Assembly (NCBI GenBank): GCA_016462375.1
Contig: JAEMTJ010000020.1
Coordinates: 1-15,202 of the forward strand
From: Rhodoluna sp.
Lineage (GTDB): Bacteria; Actinomycetota; Actinomycetes; Actinomycetales; Microbacteriaceae
Reading direction: 5' to 3'
Length of the DNA stretch: 15,202 nt
In this document: positions 12,493 to 15,202 of the stretch, one piece after another
Numbering within the stretch: position 1 is the stretch's first letter
How the letters are laid out: each line of letters starts with the position of its first letter
Program-made: the position numbers and the translations under genes
The notes under the pieces: generated by a model
Seen by the model: the letters and a program-made list of their open reading frames with translations, nothing else
Told to the model about the DNA's origin: nothing
Databases searched by the model: none

Positions 12493-14478
12493 ATGAAGAA
12501 AAATCTGGTCAAGGGCGTAGCCCTTGTTGCTGCTTCGGTTCTCGGAATTACTGGGCTCAGCCTAGCTCCGGCCAACGCAGTGACACGCACCGTGGTTGTT
12601 GTTCAAGAAGTCAATACTTTGACTGGTTTGAACACAGCCATCCCAGGAAAGAACCTAGTTACCAACGTTGACGTTCTATATCCAACAGGCGCTGGATTCA
12701 CATACTGGAACAACAAGGCTCAGTTGGTTCGCAACACAGCTTTCGGTACTTTCAAGATCACCAAGAACGTCGCTGGTGACTTCCGAGTGACCTACACAAT
12801 CAAGAAGGGCCTTAAGTGGTCTGACGGTACTCTAATCACCGGTCAGGACCTACTGCTAAGCCACGCAATTTCAAGCTCGAAGTGGTCTATTGCCGCTGGT
12901 ATGGGTGACCCTAACCCTGCTACTGGAGACGCAACTAACAAGTTTGACTCTGCTGGCTACGGTGGTCCTTACGATGACCACACCTTCGCTAACTCTTACC
13001 AGCTAAGCGATGACAACTACTCACTAGAACTTAGGTACGACGCTTTCCAGCCAGACTGGCAGATCCAAGGCCCTGGTCCATCTCACGTAGCTGCTCTAGT
13101 AGCTCTTGCAAAGGGTAAGAAGGCACTTCAGACTGCACGTACCAACGCATCATACAAGAACTTGTTTGAAGAGGCTTACTACTCCTCATACGAGGCACTT
13201 CCTTCGTGTGATGGCCCTTGTGCAGACGACGCTGATTACCAGGACTCGCTTGAAGCACGAAATGACGCTCGTAAGCTAATGGCTGCTGTCGCTAAAAAGT
13301 GGAGCACTGTTTGGAACATCACCACTGTTACCGCCAACACCAACCCATTGTTGTTGATTTCTAACGGTGGCTTCATGATTGACACAATCGATTCAACTTC
13401 AGCGACTTTGAAGCGTAACCCATTGGCTTCTGTCAGCGGTGCTCCAAAGGTAACTGGAAACATAAACACCTTTGTGTTCAAGTTCCCTGCTTCTGGTGCA
13501 TCATTTAACGATGTTGCAGCTGCGCAGGCTCTTGCTAACAAGGAAATCGATGCATATACAGGAGCTGCTAACGCTGCTGTTTGGTCTACATTGAAGGCAA
13601 ACACTGATGCGACAACAATCCAGGCTTCATCCGCTACTTACGAGCACTTGGACATCCGAACAGGAACTGCTAACTCTGGTGCAAACCCAGATTGTGCAGC
13701 TACCTACACAGGTCCATTCGCTGGTGAGTCAACGAGAGCCAAAGATCTGCGTCACGCATTCTTGCTAACAGTTCCTCGTCAGTTGATTGCTAACACCTAC
13801 GTGGGTAAGGTATTCGACCCGTCAACTACAGCTAACTCAACGGTTCTGAACAGCAGCCTTGTTCTTCCTACTGAGGGAAATTACCCAAAGGTGATTGCCG
13901 GTGTAAAGACCTATGTTGACGAGTTCAGCAAGTCACAAACAGAGCGCAACGCATTGGCTCTCGCACTTGTCAGAAAGTACTACCCAACTGCAGGTGTGAA
14001 TACCAACAACATTGAAGTCAACTACTTGCGCAATACTTCTGCTCGACGTGCTGACATCAACCTACAGATTAAGTTGGAAGCTGCCAAGGTTGGTTTCAAT
14101 GTATCTAACGTAGGAAATGGTGCTTGGCCAAACTTCCTAGACTGTAACGATTACGACGTAGCCGACTTCGCTTGGTCACGCTCTGCAATCTCACAGACTG
14201 GAAGCAACGCTCAGTACATCACTGAAGGTGGAAACAACGGTTACGGCTGGTCCGATGCAGCTGTTGACTCCGCATTCAACGTCTTCGAAGGAGCTCTGTC
14301 AGCTACCGAATTGCTAACTGCACAGATTAACGCTGAGAAGGCGATTTACTCACACTACTGGACCATTGGTCTTTACCAGTGGCCGGGTGTTGCTTCATGG
14401 AACAAGGATCTAAAGGGTCTGCTTTTCAACCCTCTAAACCCTAACCTTGTCTGGAACTACTGGGCTTGGACATACTAA
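12493..14478 (+). CDS. ABC peptide transporter substrate-binding protein (family 5)
   Basis: Extracytoplasmic solute-binding protein of the SBP_bac_5 (OppA/DppA) class, 661 aa, that would deliver peptides or similar solutes to the permease encoded downstream. A Sec signal peptide (basic KKNLVK, hydrophobic core, PANA) is expected to be cut after A29. No lipobox cysteine is present, unusual for a Gram-positive binding protein. The family signature region is DFRVTYTIKKGLKWSDGTLI (96-115; KWSDG at 108-112), followed by helix DLLLSHAISSSK. The mature protein has few cysteines, including CDGPC and single ones in NPDCAATY and FLDCNDYD. I chose ATG 12493 rather than an in-frame ATG at 12436 because AAGGAG lies 5 nt upstream and the signal peptide begins there. 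Peptide as ligand is the family default; nickel, heme or oligosaccharide are alternatives. Confidence 0.88.
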   Translation: MKKNLVKGVALVAASVLGITGLSLAPANAVTRTVVVVQEVNTLTGLNTAIPGKNLVTNVDVLYPTGAGFTYWNNKAQLVRNTAFGTFKITKNVAGDFRVTYTIKKGLKWSDGTLITGQDLLLSHAISSSKWSIAAGMGDPNPATGDATNKFDSAGYGGPYDDHTFANSYQLSDDNYSLELRYDAFQPDWQIQGPGPSHVAALVALAKGKKALQTARTNASYKNLFEEAYYSSYEALPSCDGPCADDADYQDSLEARNDARKLMAAVAKKWSTVWNITTVTANTNPLLLISNGGFMIDTIDSTSATLKRNPLASVSGAPKVTGNINTFVFKFPASGASFNDVAAAQALANKEIDAYTGAANAAVWSTLKANTDATTIQASSATYEHLDIRTGTANSGANPDCAATYTGPFAGESTRAKDLRHAFLLTVPRQLIANTYVGKVFDPSTTANSTVLNSSLVLPTEGNYPKVIAGVKTYVDEFSKSQTERNALALALVRKYYPTAGVNTNNIEVNYLRNTSARRADINLQIKLEAAKVGFNVSNVGNGAWPNFLDCNDYDVADFAWSRSAISQTGSNAQYITEGGNNGYGWSDAAVDSAFNVFEGALSATELLTAQINAEKAIYSHYWTIGLYQWPGVASWNKDLKGLLFNPLNPNLVWNYWAWTY

Positions 14479-14519
14479 ATCTCCTAGTCAATAGCTAAAG
14501 ATTTAGAGAAGCTAAAACT

Positions 14520-14557
14520 GAATCTTGGCGGCACCGGTTTCGGTGTCGCCAAGATTC
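14520..14557 (+). terminator. Strong intergenic hairpin after the binding-protein gene
   Basis: A 17-bp stem (14520-14536 with 14541-14557, one G.T) closes the loop GTTT. Only three Ts follow, so it may act as a partial terminator or as a 3' mRNA-protecting structure that keeps the binding protein at higher levels than the permease. Outer sequences GCTAAAACTG (14511-14520) and CAGCTTTTAGC (14567-14577) can form a competing stem, with AAAATTTT after it. Confidence 0.7.
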
Positions 14558-14648
14558 ATTTAAAAACAGCTTTTAGCAAAATTTTCCAAAGAATTTGTAT
14601 AAACTTACCTAGGCACTGTTGCCTACACGTTGAAAGATTGGATGCCAA

Positions 14649-15202
14649 TTGCTCGCATACATTGGTCGAAGAATATCGATAGCCGTTTTGATTCTTTTTG
14701 GATCGACTTTCATTACCTACAACCTCCAGGCATATGCGGGTGACCCCCTAGCTCAGTACCGACAGAGCACGGAGAAGAATAAAGCTTTCCTTATTCGAGA
14801 ACTAACGGAAAGATTGAACTTAGATGTTCCGCCCCCTGCCAGATATTTTCTTTGGCTAAAAGGGGTTTTGGGTATTTTCACTGGTGAAGCTGATTTTGGC
14901 CAAACGATTACCAAACTTCCAGTAATGGATCAGGTTGCAGCTGCAATCCCTACCACAGTTCGGTTGTTAACGGTCTCCACTGTTCTAGCGATTGTACTCG
15001 GAATCACTTTTGGTGTACTTAGCGCGATTCGTCAGTATTCAAGGCTCGATTACTCCTTGACTTTCCTATCTTTCTTCCTTTTCTCTCTGCCAATTTTCTG
15101 GGTAGCTGTTCTCCTCAAGGAGTTCTTGGCAATTAGATTTAACGATTTCCTAGAGCATCCAGTCATAGATTTCTGGTGGTCGATCGGAACTGCGGCAGTC
15201 CT
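14649..15202 (+). CDS. ABC peptide transporter permease, DppB/OppB type (partial)
   Basis: A frame open to the window edge (184 codons seen, C-terminus missing) encodes the start of a DppB/OppB-family inner-membrane permease. It begins MLAYIGRRISIAVLILFGST with TM1 at about 9-26. The extracytoplasmic part follows, with the family order AYAGDPLAQ (28-36), a charged helix, the LxLDVPPPARYFLWLKGVL-like region (56-74), GEADFGQTI (79-87) and AIPTTVRLLTVS (99-110), then TM2 and TM3. The start is probably TTG at 14649: an in-frame TGA lies 18 nt upstream at 14631, no ATG/GTG is available between, and the family N-terminus begins at this point. The nearby ATG at 14642 is in another frame. It is likely co-transcribed with the binding-protein gene through the hairpin between them. 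Confidence 0.88.
   Translation, partial: MLAYIGRRISIAVLILFGSTFITYNLQAYAGDPLAQYRQSTEKNKAFLIRELTERLNLDVPPPARYFLWLKGVLGIFTGEADFGQTITKLPVMDQVAAAIPTTVRLLTVSTVLAIVLGITFGVLSAIRQYSRLDYSLTFLSFFLFSLPIFWVAVLLKEFLAIRFNDFLEHPVIDFWWSIGTAAV

Noticed and set aside
14642..14700. ATG at 14642 as permease start
   Set aside because: It is out of frame with the permease (7 nt before the TTG) and its frame does not give the family sequence.
1..15202. CRISPR arrays, insertion sequences, integrase or phage genes
   Set aside because: No regularly spaced direct repeats, transposase motifs or attachment-type duplications were seen; the region reads as stable chromosome.

Overview
The window looks like chromosome of a small-genome, moderate-GC actinobacterium, probably a planktonic freshwater type (a Luna-lineage Microbacteriaceae or a Nanopelagicales relative; I cannot separate these by reading). 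The pointers are the prfB-ftsE-ftsX-smpB-ssrA order typical of Actinobacteria, a heliorhodopsin of the kind first described from freshwater actinobacteria, TAnnnT -10 elements sitting directly in front of start codons (leaderless transcription), and a tmRNA tag ending in DFALAA.

Layout. Positions 1-400 hold a tRNA-Leu(UAG) with its terminator (minus strand) and a 47-codon zinc-ribbon-like reading frame. At 402-1598 (minus) is an MFS transporter, divergent from the plus-strand housekeeping block prfB (1665), ftsE (2831), ftsX (overlapping ftsE by ATGA), smpB (4492) and tmRNA ssrA (5056-5430, with a strong terminator). Next come heliorhodopsin (5518-6333), a convergent HicB-like/HTH protein (6323-6703, minus) and a DoxX-like membrane protein (6822-7229). 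The last two are divided by a 43-bp dyad that encodes TTGACT-N18-TTTACT on both strands.

From 12055 down to 7226 (minus strand) runs a tightly packed five-gene operon: an alpha/alpha-repeat lipoprotein, a six-cysteine membrane-anchored beta-type protein, an ECF T component, a fused double-ATPase A component and an S component. It is preceded by a clear cobalamin riboswitch (B12 box at 12157-12171). I read it as a vitamin B12 (or cobinamide) ECF importer. Its two exported proteins resemble, as separate polypeptides, the two domains of the animal B12 carriers intrinsic factor and transcobalamin. ECF importers normally work without an extracytoplasmic binding protein, so this is the most interesting system in the window.

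The right end (12493-15202, plus strand) starts a peptide/oligopeptide ABC importer: a secreted family-5 substrate-binding protein, a 17-bp intergenic hairpin, then a DppB-type permease that runs off the window.
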